From Bugula neritina (Eukaryota; Bryozoa; Gymnolaemata; Cheilostomatida; Bugulidae), in the NCBI GenBank assembly GCA_964035545.1, contig OZ037769.1, positions 8,307,929 through 8,371,928 on the forward strand: DNA of 64,000 nucleotides, written 5' to 3'. The notes under the pieces are model-generated. The model did not search any database. It had not been told where the DNA came from and saw only the letters and a program-made list of their open reading frames with translations. This document shows positions 36,971 through 50,357 of this stretch, one piece after another. Numbering within the stretch: the stretch's first letter is position 1; the number at the start of each line of letters is the position of its first letter. The position numbers were made by a program, and so were the translations under genes.

Positions 36971-37500
36971 TTATTAGGCAAAGTAATTAACTTATATTTC
37001 GGACACCACTTTGCCCATCTTCAGAGTTACAATGAATAATCAAATTTCAAAAGTTATTACGTTATGTTGGACACTATGCATGACACAAAGAATAGAAAGT
37101 GGCAGTTATTGCAAATTATTCAAACTGAAGGAAATAATGTTGCTTTTTATATTACACAAGTCAAAATTATGCTGACTTCTTTGCATAAAAAATAAATTAG
37201 AGTTGACAAAATTTAGATATCCGAGTATAAAAACAACATGAATTAGTGAAAAGTGTGTCAGAGTTGAGTAGTGTAAAGCTTATTGGTATAGTTTTATTAA
37301 TGGTATGGAGTAATTTTGCTTGTTAACTTGCAGTTTTATTGTTTAATGTAGAGAGCTTCAGCTAATTTGCGGTGGTGGATTCCTTTAAATGACTGATTTA
37401 GAACTGGTACATTGTCTATTGAAATGCTTCCGTGGTTAGTGGTGGAGATATGTTGATAAATTTTTGAATTAATGTCATGATAGTATTCTCTCAAAACAAC
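36953..37500 (-). mobile_element. Penelope-like element 3' end with endonuclease C-terminus
   Basis: On the minus strand (37490 down to 37335) two frames read EYYHDINSKIYQHIS and then ISIDNVPVLNQSFKGIHHRK followed by LAEALYIKQ. This resembles the end of the GIY-YIG endonuclease ORF of Penelope-like elements, where a conserved R.LAEAL.I-type helix is near the C-terminus. It is followed by about 350 bases of 3' UTR with the hammerhead-like motif and then (TA)n. Frameshifted, so inactive. Confidence 0.6.
36989..37029 (-). ncRNA. Hammerhead-like motif in the Penelope remnant
   Basis: Minus strand: GTAACT, CTGAAGA, an imperfect stem II GGGCAAAGTGGTGTCC, GAAA, TATA, AGTTAATT. CTGAAGA fits CUGANGA, and AACT/AGTT could be stem I. 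Stem III is nearly absent and stem II is imperfect. Penelope-like elements are known to carry hammerheads in their terminal regions; this copy is probably decayed. Confidence 0.45.
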
Positions 37501-37985
37501 ACAAATTTATTCATTGCAAACATGAGCAAAAGATTAAACAACTTCGAAACAACATTCAAGACCCTAAAGCTCAAGAATTGAACACTGTGAAGAGCCTACA
37601 CAGTTTCTTTTCAGTTCAACTTACAAATCAACAACAAGCTATTGCCAGAGAATTAGATGTACACACTCTTACAAGAACTAACAAAATTCATATTGCATCA
37701 CAACTTGAATCTTTCTACCAACAAACTTCCTCAAATCAACATCAAGTATCTAAAGTTGAACTTGAAGTAATTAAAGGTAAACTCTTAGATATACGTATGA
37801 TCTAACTTTATAAAGATTAAAACACCAAAATATTTTGATGACTCTCCAAAAAAAATTGAAAAATAAAAAAGTGATCACATTAAACAAAACAAAGGAAAGG
37901 GTATACTTTTGTCATGAATAAAAAGGATTACATTACCAAATGTTAAGAAATACTGAAAACAGTAAAATTTTCAACATGTTTCATC
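37500..37985 (+). pseudogene. Penelope-like RT, N-terminal part, truncated
   Basis: The frame from about 37530 reads HEQKIKQLRNNIQDPKAQEL, TVKSLHSFFSVQLTNQQQAI and HIASQLESFYQQTSSNQHQV until 37805. After frameshifts, KGKGYTFVMNKKDYITKC (near 37900-37955) matches the DKG.G.V.M...Y..K start of the RT of Penelope-like elements. The remainder is missing. It lies back to back with the minus-strand endonuclease fragment, the inverted arrangement often seen in Penelope insertions. Confidence 0.65.
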
Positions 37986-38092
37986 CTTTAATTTCAAAAA
38001 TTAGTTGAATACAACAAAGTTTTATTTCCTGTTATTGCAGTGTTATCTCAAACCAATGGTTTGCTTCAGCAAGTATGAAACACTATTAAGCC

Positions 38093-38098
38093 TTTATT
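38093..38098 (-). promoter_or_regulatory. Polyadenylation signal of the CTHRC1-like gene
   Basis: AATAAA on the minus strand (TTTATT on plus), 70 bases past the stop codon at 38168. It fits a short 3' UTR that ends just before the Penelope remnant. Confidence 0.45.
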
Positions 38099-38167
38099 CT
38101 CAGCATGTTGATGTTCACATAACTTTACGATTAACATAATATCATAAACTGAATAAAGTACAACTAT

Positions 38168-41100
38168 TTAAGCATCACAGTTGACAGGTATAGATGAGCA
38201 AGTCTTTACAAGATCTACTCTCAGTTCTTCAACAAAGATGTGGAATGCAGATTGCCAGCCGGTGTAGGCATCAGTGTCACCGTACCCAGAGCATTGACCA
38301 ACAGCATAGGTGATGTTGTGACTTCCCAGAGATATCCCGTGACATATTCCACTCACTGAAATATTTAACAAAAATCTGTATGAAGCTTGTTTCAGTTCTT
38401 CTTATAATTATTTGCAAATACCTATTACCAATAATAAAACATTACATGATATGGTTGTGTAGATATTTGATGTGTGAGTCTAAAAAGAATAAAGAGCTCA
38501 GAAATGAAAAAGTTGAAGCCTGTTCAGAATGAGCATACAGTTCATGTTTTGTATAAGCAACGTATAATTTGTGCCGTCTAAAACCATTTACCTTGCATTG
38601 GATGGTGCATAGTTGTCTCAAAATTGAAGAAGTATATTCCTTCTATCCTCCCTGGCGAAGTGCATTCAGCATTGTCAATTTTAAAAAACCTGTAATAAAT
38701 ACATATATTGGGTTAACATGTACAGTTTTATTACAATAACTAAAATTCCTTATCATTGAACTATTATTTTCATAATCTTACCATCTCCCACATAACGAGT
38801 ACCCATTACCCGATTTAATCTGATGATCTCCACTAGCTGTCAGTCTGAGTCCAGTGTCTGCATATTCCTTCACATAAGTTATGGTGTACAGATCTGCCAC
38901 ATCTTCATCTTTATTACTTGCCCAGTAGTGAAATCTCTCTAGATTTCCGCTGTGACTTCGATACATCTGATGGTTACGGTATGTCACTAAAATATGCAAT
39001 TCTTTCAGGTAAACATCAAAAGAAAGCCTGTGATATTAATTTGATTCAGTACATTGGGTTATAGATTTGAGACAGCAATTAATGTAATATGCTGACTGCT
39101 TTCTGCACAATAAATTTACTTCAAATATACAAATTTTTCATTGTGGCAACAGGAAAGCTTGCCTTGTTAATTTCGAATTAAATAAAGTTTTTGGAAACTT
39201 TCACGTTCTTAGCAGCTTAAAATTTTATACTTGCAGAGCAAATTTTAAACAATTTGTTTTGTTGACTATATGCATGCAGTTTAACTGAAACTATTTTTCA
39301 TTCAAAAATGCTTCTCAATTATAGTAACAAGTTATATTTATTTAAAGTCGAAGCCTATAAACTTAGTTAAATGATGCATTCAGTAACAGAAACATACTTT
39401 AAATAGAAAAAATCATATTGTTGATTAGGAAAAGCAAATACTTCTTCAGAGATATATTAGAAAGTTGTATTCAAATATGTTTGGTAAGACAACTATATTA
39501 TGTGACTTCTAACAAGAATTGATTTCCACTGCATTGACTTCGTGCATGATCTCTTCTCACTTTTTAATATGTATACTTAGAGCCTTGAATGCACTATATA
39601 TAACACCAATTGGAGCTCATTCAGAGCACTTGCATGAACAATTTTACTTTGTTATCCGTATTATATAGGAACTAAAATCTTAAAATTATACTTATATACA
39701 TATTAACTATATGCTCATTAGGAAGTCTATTAGCACCTCCATCAACTGCAAGACCTCTCCTCACTTCTTCAATGTGCAGACGTGAAGGAGAGTTAAATCC
39801 ACCAGTAATAGTTCTTGTGGGTTGACTAAAACTATCAATGCATCTCCCAACGTATATTCTAATGGTGTGTGTTCCTTTAGGCAATACGTTGTCACATATT
39901 CCTTCCACTGAAGCAAAAAGTTATGCAAAATGCATATTTATACTTACAGTTTTATAAAATGCTGGTAAAAAATAGTTGATTATTAGTGCTTGTCATACAG
40001 GGGACCAGCTACCAAAAATGAAATTTTGTTTAGGCTTTTATAATTGAAATATTTTAAATGACTTGCATATGGGTCTGATTTTGACTCATTAAATGCTTTT
40101 TTAAATCAAACAGTTGCAACAAAAGAATGACATATTCACAACCATTATACAGAAATTTAGTGAAAAGCATAATCCATAATCCATTTTTTAAAAATTTTTT
40201 TATGAAACACGGTACATATAATTGCATTAAAATTTGTATTTGTGTTGCCTATCAAAAAATATTCCCAATAGCTAACATAGCACCTTATGTGACTAGAATA
40301 AATTAATCTCCAGTAACAGCTTAAATTAGTAATCAACTAACTAGTCGTTCACTCAAACATATAGCTTATGTAGTTGCTATACGAGACATAGCTTGATTAC
40401 TGAGTATGCATACAATGTCTCCCATGGCTGATCCGGTACTGTAAACAAGCACTGATGATAAAAACTTAGGAAGTATTACTATATAAACTACGGATTCAAA
40501 GCCACAGCAACACCCCCTATACCATCAAAGATCTTGCCAGGTTTAAAAGCAAAGTTAGATTCATGGTTTAAAATATCAAATTTACAAAAGTACGCTGCTA
40601 GTTTCATAAAACGATAAAACAAGACCTAGCCCAGACGACCGGTAGTCTACTAATTATAGTTTTATTATATACGTGAACTGGCAAAAAAAGATGTTTACCA
40701 TATGAAAATTTCCGAAGAAGAGCTTATACTGCACAACAACATTGCTAGGGATTACAAAAAAAGATCAAAGGAGACCTCAAGAAATAAACTTAAAAGCTAA
40801 ACATCGGTGCTTTGAAAAAAAATTATGTAATATTTACAAGTTCCGCTTTTCCTATGATGCCTCCAATATACATAGTTATTAGGTGAAGTGTGAGGTATTA
40901 CATAATCAAGTTGGGGAGAGCACTCACTGTCTTCTATCTTCACAAACCTGTAAAAATGTGAGCAGTATCTAAGAATATGCTAAAACCACCAACACACATA
41001 GAAATTGAAAAGTGTTGAAATACAGCTATAAGTTTTTAAAGTCAAACTGCTAAATTTTTAAAACGACAATTGAAGCTCAAAATGGTGCTTGTTAAATGGT

Positions 41101-44100
41101 AATTGGCCAAAATAAACAAACTTTCACCAGCTACATTTTACACTCGCCATGCATGCAACATTCTTTGGTCGCAGTCCGTGCAGCAAATCAGCATTGTGTG
41201 ATTTTAAAGTACTTTCATTACAAAATATAAATGGCTTATATAGTGTTAAATTCTCAAAAACCTCAGTTAATCACCTTGACAATTGAAATTGTTTTTTAAT
41301 CTAGACACAATATAGATATAAATGTTGTACCAAAAAGAATTCAATATAGTAGTTTGTTTTTTTTATTCAAGAAAAAAAAGCCATTTATTAACTTTTTAAA
41401 AAATGTGATAGACCAAACCTGTTATACTGTTTAAAATTTTGTGTGATCTAAAGCCTGAAACATGTATGAAATTGAGGTTGCTTTAACGATATAATGCACT
41501 GGCGAAAAACTGCCAATAATGATCTATGATCATGACAATCATATATGCATATTTTTGAGTGATTTCCTAAAAAAAAGTTCCTTTAAGATTGTAAGATTAC
41601 TATAATGAGAAGGAGGTTACTTGAAATTTTCCTAAAAAAGTCTTAAAACTTAATAAATTAAAAGTGTATATAGCAGCTCAACAAGTTGTAAAAATGAAGC
41701 ATTGTAAAATAACTAAGAAATACAAACATAATTTATATAAATAATATAAGTAATAAATTATGCTAGTAAAAATACCTAAAAGTGTCGCCTAAACTTTCTT
41801 ATTACTTTATTATCAGTCTAAAAGTCACTGTTTAAAAATTATTACTTAATGCATGGAACTTACCACCTGGCGCAGTAAGGTGGTGCTTTTGTATCAAGCA
41901 CTACAGATGCCAATGCGCTGTACTTTATTCTAAGACTTGTGTCGTCTGAAACTTTGTCGTATGTCACTTCCTGTGTAAGAAAATGCTAGCTTAACAAATA
42001 GATTATGCCGCTTGTAACTATATATTTTTGTTTGAATATAGGATATTTAATTTTTATTCGGAGTTTATTAATCCGAAAATATATTATAATGCATGCTTCG
42101 AACACTGTGTAAATACTCCAATAATAAAAATATTTTATTATAACACCGCTGTTGTAAAAGTCTGATAAAAAAGTAAGTCATGTTTCTTTCTTATCTTGGA
42201 GAGCCTTGCAATGCTAGTAGCTAAAGTGCTGGGCTAGTAAACACAGGGTGGTAGGTTCAGATCTTGGTAAAGATAATTGGTGCTGCCAGAAAAGGCATTT
42301 AACGTCATAATTTTCTATGTGTCACAGTAAAAGCAAGCCTTTAATCTCTCAGGAGTGTTTTCATTGGTGATGACTTTAGAAATAAGTGCGAGGATGAATA
42401 CAAAATTATTTAAAACAACAAATATTTAATTAAACTCTTTTTAGTTGCTTATAGTTGAGATAATTTTAGCGCTATGGCTTGCCTTTAATAACGCAATCTA
42501 AGGTTTCAAAAAGATTGAAAAGAAATTGTGACATTTGAAAATAAATTTGCCAAGATTCAATTGTTAGAATAGCTGCTACAGCAAAAAACAAAATATATTG
42601 TTGGGTACAAAGTCACACGTCCTTTAACAACTTTTTATAATTTTATAGTTTAATTTTTACTATCAAGTTTGATTTAAAAGCTGAAACTAGAAAAATGGTT
42701 TTATTCAGCCAGAGCTCATATTTTTGTGTGGTACGTTAGCTTAAGTGAATAAAGGTTTATGCATGCAGGAATATGTATAGATCATATAGTACCTTAATGA
42801 GGATTTCAACAGCATGAAGATCAACCGTCTGATCAACTTCTTCATTCCAAGTCTCATACATGTAGTTGAACCCGTTGTGGAGAGGGCAGAAAAGAAGGTT
42901 TTCTTCTAAAACATATTGGTGAAGGATATTTATCTACAATACCCGATTTTCATCAAGCTGATAAATACGACTACTTAATATTCATTATAAAGTTGCTAAA
43001 GCAGCTGGCTAGTCAGCCAAATGAACTCGTAAATTAACTTGATTGCTAACATATTCCTAAGATTTATCATTTGCCGGCAATACTATAAGAAAAGTTGTGT
43101 GACATATATTTTATTTGTTTTAGCTAATAGACTTAGCAATTTATGAATAATTAATCTGCTGCTTGAGCTTGAAATCAATAACAATATCAAATTAATTTTT
43201 TTAAGATATTTGCAGCGTTCCAAGTGAGTTTTACCACAATGTATATACACTGAACAGTTAATGGTACAAAGAACAAAGAAACACAAGTTTCTGTCGCTGA
43301 TAATCATAGAGCTCAAACTCACTACATCTGTCATGGTAATGTTGGGAACTTGATGTATTATTGTTATTTATGATAATTTCCCAACGTAATTATAATTGAT
43401 TTTGATTTTGCTAAAGTTAAATTACAAATTTTTTGTAAAGTACTTTTAAGAACTGTGATGCTAAAAGCTAGAAAAAAAGTTTTAATTTGCTTTATCTCAA
43501 CACTTTAGAGACTAATTAGAGCTAAATCAAAGAATTCTTTGTCTTCACAGCGTTATATCTAATTCAGAAAGCTGCTGCATACCTAGAGTTACTTGTGGTG
43601 GCACCATCTCCATAATCAACATCGTTCTTGCAGAGTTCCATCCAGAGTTAGCATCACTGGATCCATAACCATCACATGGGCCGACTACTAACTCTACTAA
43701 TCTGTCACCAGCCTCCAGTCCATAGCATGTGCCATCAACTAAATATTAATTGATTTAAGTGACGCTAACATTACCTACTGCAACAAATTTGCAGAAATCA
43801 ACACCAATTCTAGTTAGTCTCTGTTTTTATAAGTAATGCTCTTTGGTTTATAAAATTACATTGTATCTGGCATCTTAAAAATAAAAGTAGACATTTAAAG
43901 TTTTCAAAAACTTATTATCTTGTTACATAGCCTTTTAACAGTGGTTTGTTTCATGAACAGCATATTATATTGCATTTCACTAAATAGTTCTTCTAGGAAA
44001 ACAATCAATATTTAAAATAGTGTTGTTATACTAAACCTACTGTCTATTGCTCGGTGTAATTCTCCTGTAGTAGCACTGTAATCTAACACCTCAATAGTGT

Positions 44101-47100
44101 CTGGGTTAGAGCACTTGTTACCATCAAATGTCAAGTACCAGTGGTGACAAAAGTCAGCTCTATTATTATGTCCTCTGACAGCCATGTGGATAATAACTCT
44201 CAGTCCTGATTCAGCCCTAGACTTTGGATATGTGGCTATCTGAAAATATTATTAACATAATCTGACTAACAGCTTCTTAAATCTTATAAGTCAACACAAA
44301 CCTAGTTTTGTATAAATAAAGAAATATATAATATATTATATATTGACACAATTGCTGTAAATATAAATTTATTTCAGTTACTTTTTAAAAACAACAACTG
44401 GATGTTTTCAACAGAATTGTGCATTAAACCTAATACAGTTGCTCAGTACAAACTATTGCTATAGTATATTTTTACAATTGTACATCTTACCATTATGATG
44501 CCTTCATCTTTGATATCTTGAAGATCTGTAGACCAATAATGTCTGATGTTTGTGTATTCATTTTTCAACCCACATTCAGTTGATTCCTCACCTGCTGTAG
44601 AATTATTCTCAAGTATAATTACTAGAATCAAGATGGTTGTAAAATAGACCTAATGTTATCTTACATAAATGCAATCTAACTTAGTGATTGTGCTTTTTTC
44701 AAACATAGAAATTTAACTATAACTATAATCTATAATTATTGCTATATGAAACGGGAATATATATACACTGTTGTTTTAATATTGTTACTTCGGTTTTGTG
44801 TACAGGCATAGCTAGACTGCTATGATATGTAAGATCTTGAATCACAGTGAATTTTACCATTGCAAAAAGAGTGAGAGATTAAAAAGCCTTAATTATTTTC
44901 AGGAGAACATATTTCTACTTTATTCATAAAATAGTGTGAGTTAATTGAATGCATCGATGCTTTGTTAAAGCACAATTATTTCATAGGTCCCTGTAATATT
45001 GTATTGTGGTTAAACATGAGAATTCACCTACCTAAGCAAATCGGGTTTTCCAAGACAGTCTCTCCACATCCAACCATACAGATTTCTAAATTTGAACAAT
45101 TTCTACCACTGCAGTTTGTCAGCTATCAAACAGAAAAATAGACAAATATTTATGTACATCACAATTGACAAATATATTCAATCAGTATATTAAATCAGTA
45201 AACTAAAAATATACTTTGTGTTTAATATTTCTAAATATAACAATTATTTATAATTTATATTTGCATGCATGTTAGCAGTAGCCCACAATAAAGGACTGAA
45301 TATAGAAAAAAGTATTACAAAATATGTTTAATTACTGGCATACAGTCTTTAAATCATACAAACAAGATAAAATAATAAATTTATAAAAATACTTTTAATA
45401 TGTTTTATTATGCTGGTTTGATTTTAATTAATGTTTAAAAACTGCATAAATCAACAAGCTAAAAGATTATTTGAAATGTAGTCTGTATACTCACTACACT
45501 ACAGTTGTTCCCAATAAATTAGTAGTATAGCAGTATTTTACCCCGAAAAAGGTACCAAATAATTTTAATAAAACGAAATACAATCTAATATAAAAGTTTA
45601 AAGGCACCATCACCTCTGGAATTATTGAGGGAAATTTAGCTTATTTAAATTTGAGTGGGGTTTAAAGCTTACCTCCCCTGTTGCCATTAGCTCCATGAAA
45701 TATCCGTCAACGGAACCATTTTTAGAAGATAAATTCAAAGTAGAAGTTGACCCATTCAATTCATAACACATTCCTAAAACAGCTATGATGTGTCATAATT
45801 ATAGATATGAAATCACCAAACAAATATTTTAGGTGCATCATAAAGATGCATAATTAACCTGATTTCTTAATTGCTAGTGAAAAAGAAATTGAAATAAAAG
45901 TATCGCATTAGCATTATTCTCATTTGTTTATTTACTATAATTATTTTAAGCTACACTTTAAAATATTTTGTTAAGTGCTACATATTTTATTAAATGAATC
46001 CATTGGACCCTAATATTAAAATTTCTTAGTTCACAATTTACACATTTCACACAAATTGCTACTTAAGTAACCGCTAACATAATATGCTACATTTATGTAA
46101 TATAATAAATAATACATATATTACGTAATATATTAAAATAATATTTATTGTATGATGAATTTGTAGAAAATTCTGAAAACAAAGTTCTAGGCAGCTGGCA
46201 ACATACTTTTGTGCCATTTCATGTTAAACTATAAATCATTGAGTGACGAAGACTTTTTGCATTTGCAAATATAAATATTTAAATATTATTATGAACTTTG
46301 CTGATGAAAATATGTGTGTGATTTAATAAAAGTAAGCTTATAAAAAGGTCTACAAAAGGCAAAACATGTTCTTCTCAAATCACAATGCAAATTTAGTTTT
46401 TTTATAGAACTCATTATATATAGTCACAATGTATGCAACAATTCAACGCACATAATATTTTATTACATGCTTATATAATAACAAACACTGTTGTTATATA
46501 TGTAGTTATTGACTTGATATAAATAATTGATGATTATTTTATATAATATGAAAACAAAATTGCTTTTTAATGCAACCTTAGACATCAAACAATATTTTAT
46601 TAATGCAGTTAATGTAGAGAAAAGTGATTATATGACAAAGAAATTAAAACTAAAATAATGATCCATTAAGCATAAATTAGATGTCAATTGTTGTCAAACT
46701 TAATTGCAAAGACAAAGACAGCAAAGCATATATTTGAATTATTGATTTGTTCAAAAGTTTAAGCATTTGTTATAGTATCATGTAACAATTAAAAATAGCT
46801 ATAGGCGATTTGACTTACATGCAGACGCAAACAATCCACTACCACGTGTGTCTATATACACACGCGGTAGGGGGTTGCTTGAGTCTGTAAGTCAAAATTC
46901 CTAGCTTTTCTTAATTGTTGCATGATATTATTATAACAAATACTTGAAATATTAGCAATTGTATCAGTAGCTATAATATGCGCTACGCTAATTTACTGGT
47001 TGGAAAATAATATTTTGAACTTCCTAGCTTATAGAAGAAAATAATTTTATTTCTATTACATAGCATGATTTTTCATTAACATATAGCTTCTATAATAAGC

Positions 47101-47835
47101 AAGTTAATATAACTGCTATCTTTCACCTGCATTGCTTCTAAAAATAGCATTACATTGCAAAGGGAAATTTCTCCAGCAGTTGACTAAACACTCTGTAAGA
47201 CTTCTGGTTGATGATTTTCTGGTTATAAGAGAGCTCTTAGGGTTGAAGTACTGGTCTTTTGATACACTGACAGAGTTTCCACAGTCTGGTAAATCTACAA
47301 AATATCATGTGCAGGATACCAGGCTTAGCATTATCACAGTTTTATTTGATAGGATTTTATTATTTTTAGAACATACAATGTATTATACTGATAGGTGCAA
47401 TCAATCTACCTGAAAATAATATGATTTTCTAGATTCAGCAGAATAACTATACAATAGGTTGCCACATAATACATTCAATGCTTAAACATTTTTAACAGCA
47501 ACTGCAGTATTACTTGGAGTGAGTTAGAAAGTTATGTTGATTCATATGTTACTGAATCTAATCTTGTAGGAAATAATTATTTAATTATGCAAGTGAATTC
47601 TGTAGTCTGGATGGCACAAAAAATACCAGTAAATCTAACTTTTTAGACTGTTTAAAATTTACAATGAAAACAAAACCTAAATTTTAAAACTCATATTGAG
47701 CTGCTTTTCCCATTGATAACTTTATAAGTGATCTATAATGACAGAAACACACTGACCTAATATACCCGTCATAGCTAAATGAAACGATGATGAACATAAC
47801 CAACTGATGAACAGTGTCGTACTGTTCAACTTCAT
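38168..47835 (-). CDS. Secreted protein with three tandem CTHRC1-like domains (13 exons)
   Basis: Coding exons on the minus strand, 5' to 3': 47835-47757, 45773-45673, 45122-45032, 44621-44491, 44239-44041, 43738-43583, 42905-42793, 41970-41864, 40947-40838, 39907-39692, 38986-38782, 38689-38592, 38355-38168. All junctions are AG/GT with matching phases and the lengths sum to 1794 nt, 597 residues plus stop. Exon 1 is a signal peptide (MKLNSTTLFISWLC...). Residues about 27-100 are Cys-rich (NCSGRNCSNLEICMVGCGE). Then come three domains like the C-terminal domain of CTHRC1 (about 103-250, 253-420, 435-590). Each has a Trp-aromatic core (HHWYLTFDGNKC, CARWFVKIEDSEC, CGRWFFKIDNAEC), a GxC turn (DGTCYG, EGICDN, SGICHG), VGPC/VGRC/VGQC, and, in domains 1 and 3, GW.SA. 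CTHRC1 is a secreted matrix protein; no collagen repeat is present here. Its function here is unknown. Confidence 0.85.
42208..42310 (+). repeat. tRNA-derived SINE remnant in an intron
   Basis: GAGAGCCTTGCAATGCTAGT, then GCTAAAGTGCTGGGCTAGTA, then GGTAGGTTCAGATCTTGG (B-box-like) and GCTGCCAGAAAAGGCATTTA. This resembles the head and start of body of invertebrate tRNA-derived SINEs. It is in the intron between exons 7 and 8 of the CTHRC1-like gene, on the strand opposite to the gene. Confidence 0.5.
46761..46945. repeat. Long near-perfect palindrome in intron 1 of the CTHRC1-like gene
   Basis: Two arms of about 90 bases (AAGCATTTGTTATAGTATCA on the left; the reverse of TATTATAACAAATACTT on the right) meet at TCTATATA near 46854. 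Matching inner blocks are GACTTACA, CAGACGCAA and CCGCGTGTG-like. It could be a fold-back MITE. No ORF. Confidence 0.7.
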
Positions 47836-47999
47836 CCTAAAATGCATGAGTCAACTATTTTAGGTTATGTTATTCAATATAAAAGTTTACATATATTATG
47901 TTGATAATTGCTTATAGTGCTATAATTCTTTTTTGTATAATATTTTAGTAATAACATATATGAACATTTTAACATAGCTAGAATTTTGAATAAATTTAT

Positions 48000-48422
48000 A
48001 TATAGATGTTAATAACTCATTTTCTTTTTAGGATAACTTGGAGCAATTGAGCATAGTTTAATTTGTTTGGTTATGCATAATTTATCTATTTATATTTTTT
48101 TAAATATAATAGTGGTTTTGGAACATGAGAAAAAACATTAGAATTTAAATTTGTTACAATAATTATGATATTTATATCATAACAATTTATGTTATAATTA
48201 TTTTCTAAACTAGCTACTATAAAATTGATTGAATTATTACAGTATCAATATAAGGTTTGAAATTTAACAATAAAATGACAATGATAGAAATTTTCAAATT
48301 TACTTTACAGAAATTTTTTGCAATATATTGAATATTTCAATGCATAAATTAAACGAAAGCTGACCTTTATCCAACAAACCTCTCAACTTTAATTTATTTG
48401 TTATAACTGATATGTGCTAGTT
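48000..48422. other. AT-rich stretch upstream of the CTHRC1-like gene
   Basis: It should hold the promoter or a 5' non-coding exon of the minus-strand gene whose ATG is at 47835, but I see no convincing element. Confidence 0.3.
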
Positions 48423-48423
48423 C

Positions 48424-48509
<86 letters not shown>
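48424..48509. repeat. (TA)n microsatellite
   Basis: About 85 bases of TA with one TATG interruption. Confidence 0.95.
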
Positions 48510-48515
<6 letters not shown>

Positions 48516-50355
48516 GTGTCTAATAATGCAACAGTATATAATTGACAGAAAATTGCCTAATAGTTTTTTTTCAATCATATTAAACAATAAATTCATCTTA
48601 ATGTACTATGCAAAAATAAAAGGCTTTAATAAAAATTGTTCAATCTGGTAATTTTTCTATATTTTGAAAAATTCAATGTTTTACAAAATATATGACTCTA
48701 TGATATATCAACAAGAATGTGAAGAAATAATGCGCTTGTTGCTTACTTATGTATAATGAAAAGATACAAACACAAAAATTAGGTATAAATAAGACACCTA
48801 AATATTAAACTAAGCAATGGATAATAAAAGAAATTGTTTATAAAACAGTTTAAAGAAGTTTATAGATTGTAAACGCATAGTGAAATACCTGACTCGACAA
48901 ACAAGAGAAGGCAGATAAAGAGCTGGTTTAATGTGTGTAGACCAACTGCAAGCACCTTCACCAAGAAACTGTGACAGGAATATTGATTTCTATCTGCTGT
49001 CGTAATTTCATTATCTATTGATTGTTTGCATATTTTATAACAACGTTACTCAGCAGTATAATATTGCAATAGCATAATATTTATATATACATACATACCA
49101 TATTCTTTCATGTTTCTGTATTCTGAACAATTAATATTGATGTGTAATATTTTGCTAGTAAATGATTTTCTTTTGAAGATTTGCAGTTATTATAATGACT
49201 GTATTTGATGTCTTATACTCACTAACCACTAACACTGTGATTAACTGTGATAAACCGTGCGGCTAAAAATGTTACTCTCAACAAACCCAACACTACCTCA
49301 CAAGACGGAAGAGGTAGAGAAAATATATGTCATTGACACATTTAAAGTTAATATGAGATGTTTCGGGGGGGGGGGGGGAGTATTTGTGATCCAAAATTAA
49401 AAGATATAACTGCTGATGAGAACAGCATGTGCGCAGCTGAAACTTTTAACTTGCACAAATTTCAGAAAAAAAACTGTTGAAACTATTGATTCAAAAATGT
49501 CTCTGAATGTTTCATTTAAAAATAATCAAGTTTTCAAAGATGAGTTAGGTCTATTAAAAAATTAAACTTGCATACACCAGCTTTCCATAGATCACTCTCA
49601 GACCTTGCATAATATCCTTACCGTCTAAAGCCTAAACCACATGATAAAATAGTGTATTTTTGATTAATAAAACTCTTCATAGCTTGTAAAAGGAATGTCA
49701 TATAATCAACCGTTGTTATATGTAATTACATTTGCTGATTATTAAAACTGCATAGTAATTTTTAAATGATTTATAGCCTTCGCTAATCAAAGTTCTATAA
49801 CCTGTGAACATTGCATTGCATGAACTCTGAGCATGTAGATTTTTTTAGGACTGACATAAACAGTTCTAAACATTGGGTTCAGCCATCAAAGAAAAAAACT
49901 GACAAAACAAACTTAACACAGAGCTGAATGCTGACTATATGATCTCACAGAAAACTAGTACGTGGAATGAAACAAAGAGTACAAATGATCTTATAGCGGC
50001 TTTTTACCTAATTCTTTACTAAAGCATATCTTATAAGAAAGAAGCTCCATATGTTAAAAGTAGTCTGCACCTAGAGGAGAAAAGACAACATTATATGTAG
50101 CAGCTAAATTGGTTTTTATACCAATTTTTTGATGAGATAACTTACAGCAAAATATTATAGCAATGATAAGCAAACTGTCCTTAGTCCTATAAAGATGAGA
50201 AAATAGTAACGTCTTTATCTAAACCACATTATAATTTACTTTTTTAATAAATTTTCCAAACATATTTCATAGATTTAAAAAAGAACAAAATGCTATCGAA
50301 ATTCCCAAATGTTTTGTGTTGGAATTTGAAAAAACCAACTGTTCTTTATGCATGG
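48510..50355. other. AT-rich stretch without recognised genes
   Basis: No coding region or TIR pair is recognised. A run of 14 G at 49366-49379 is a likely assembly-error hotspot. Confidence 0.45.
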
Positions 50356-50357
50356 TA

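Noticed and set aside
47132-47413. 93-codon plus-strand frame in intron 1 of the CTHRC1-like gene
   Set aside because: No recognised domain; possibly a decayed repeat fragment. Not strong enough to call a gene.
48890-48980. Upstream non-coding first exon of the CTHRC1-like gene
   Set aside because: Some splice-like sites exist but nothing distinguishes them from chance without transcript data.
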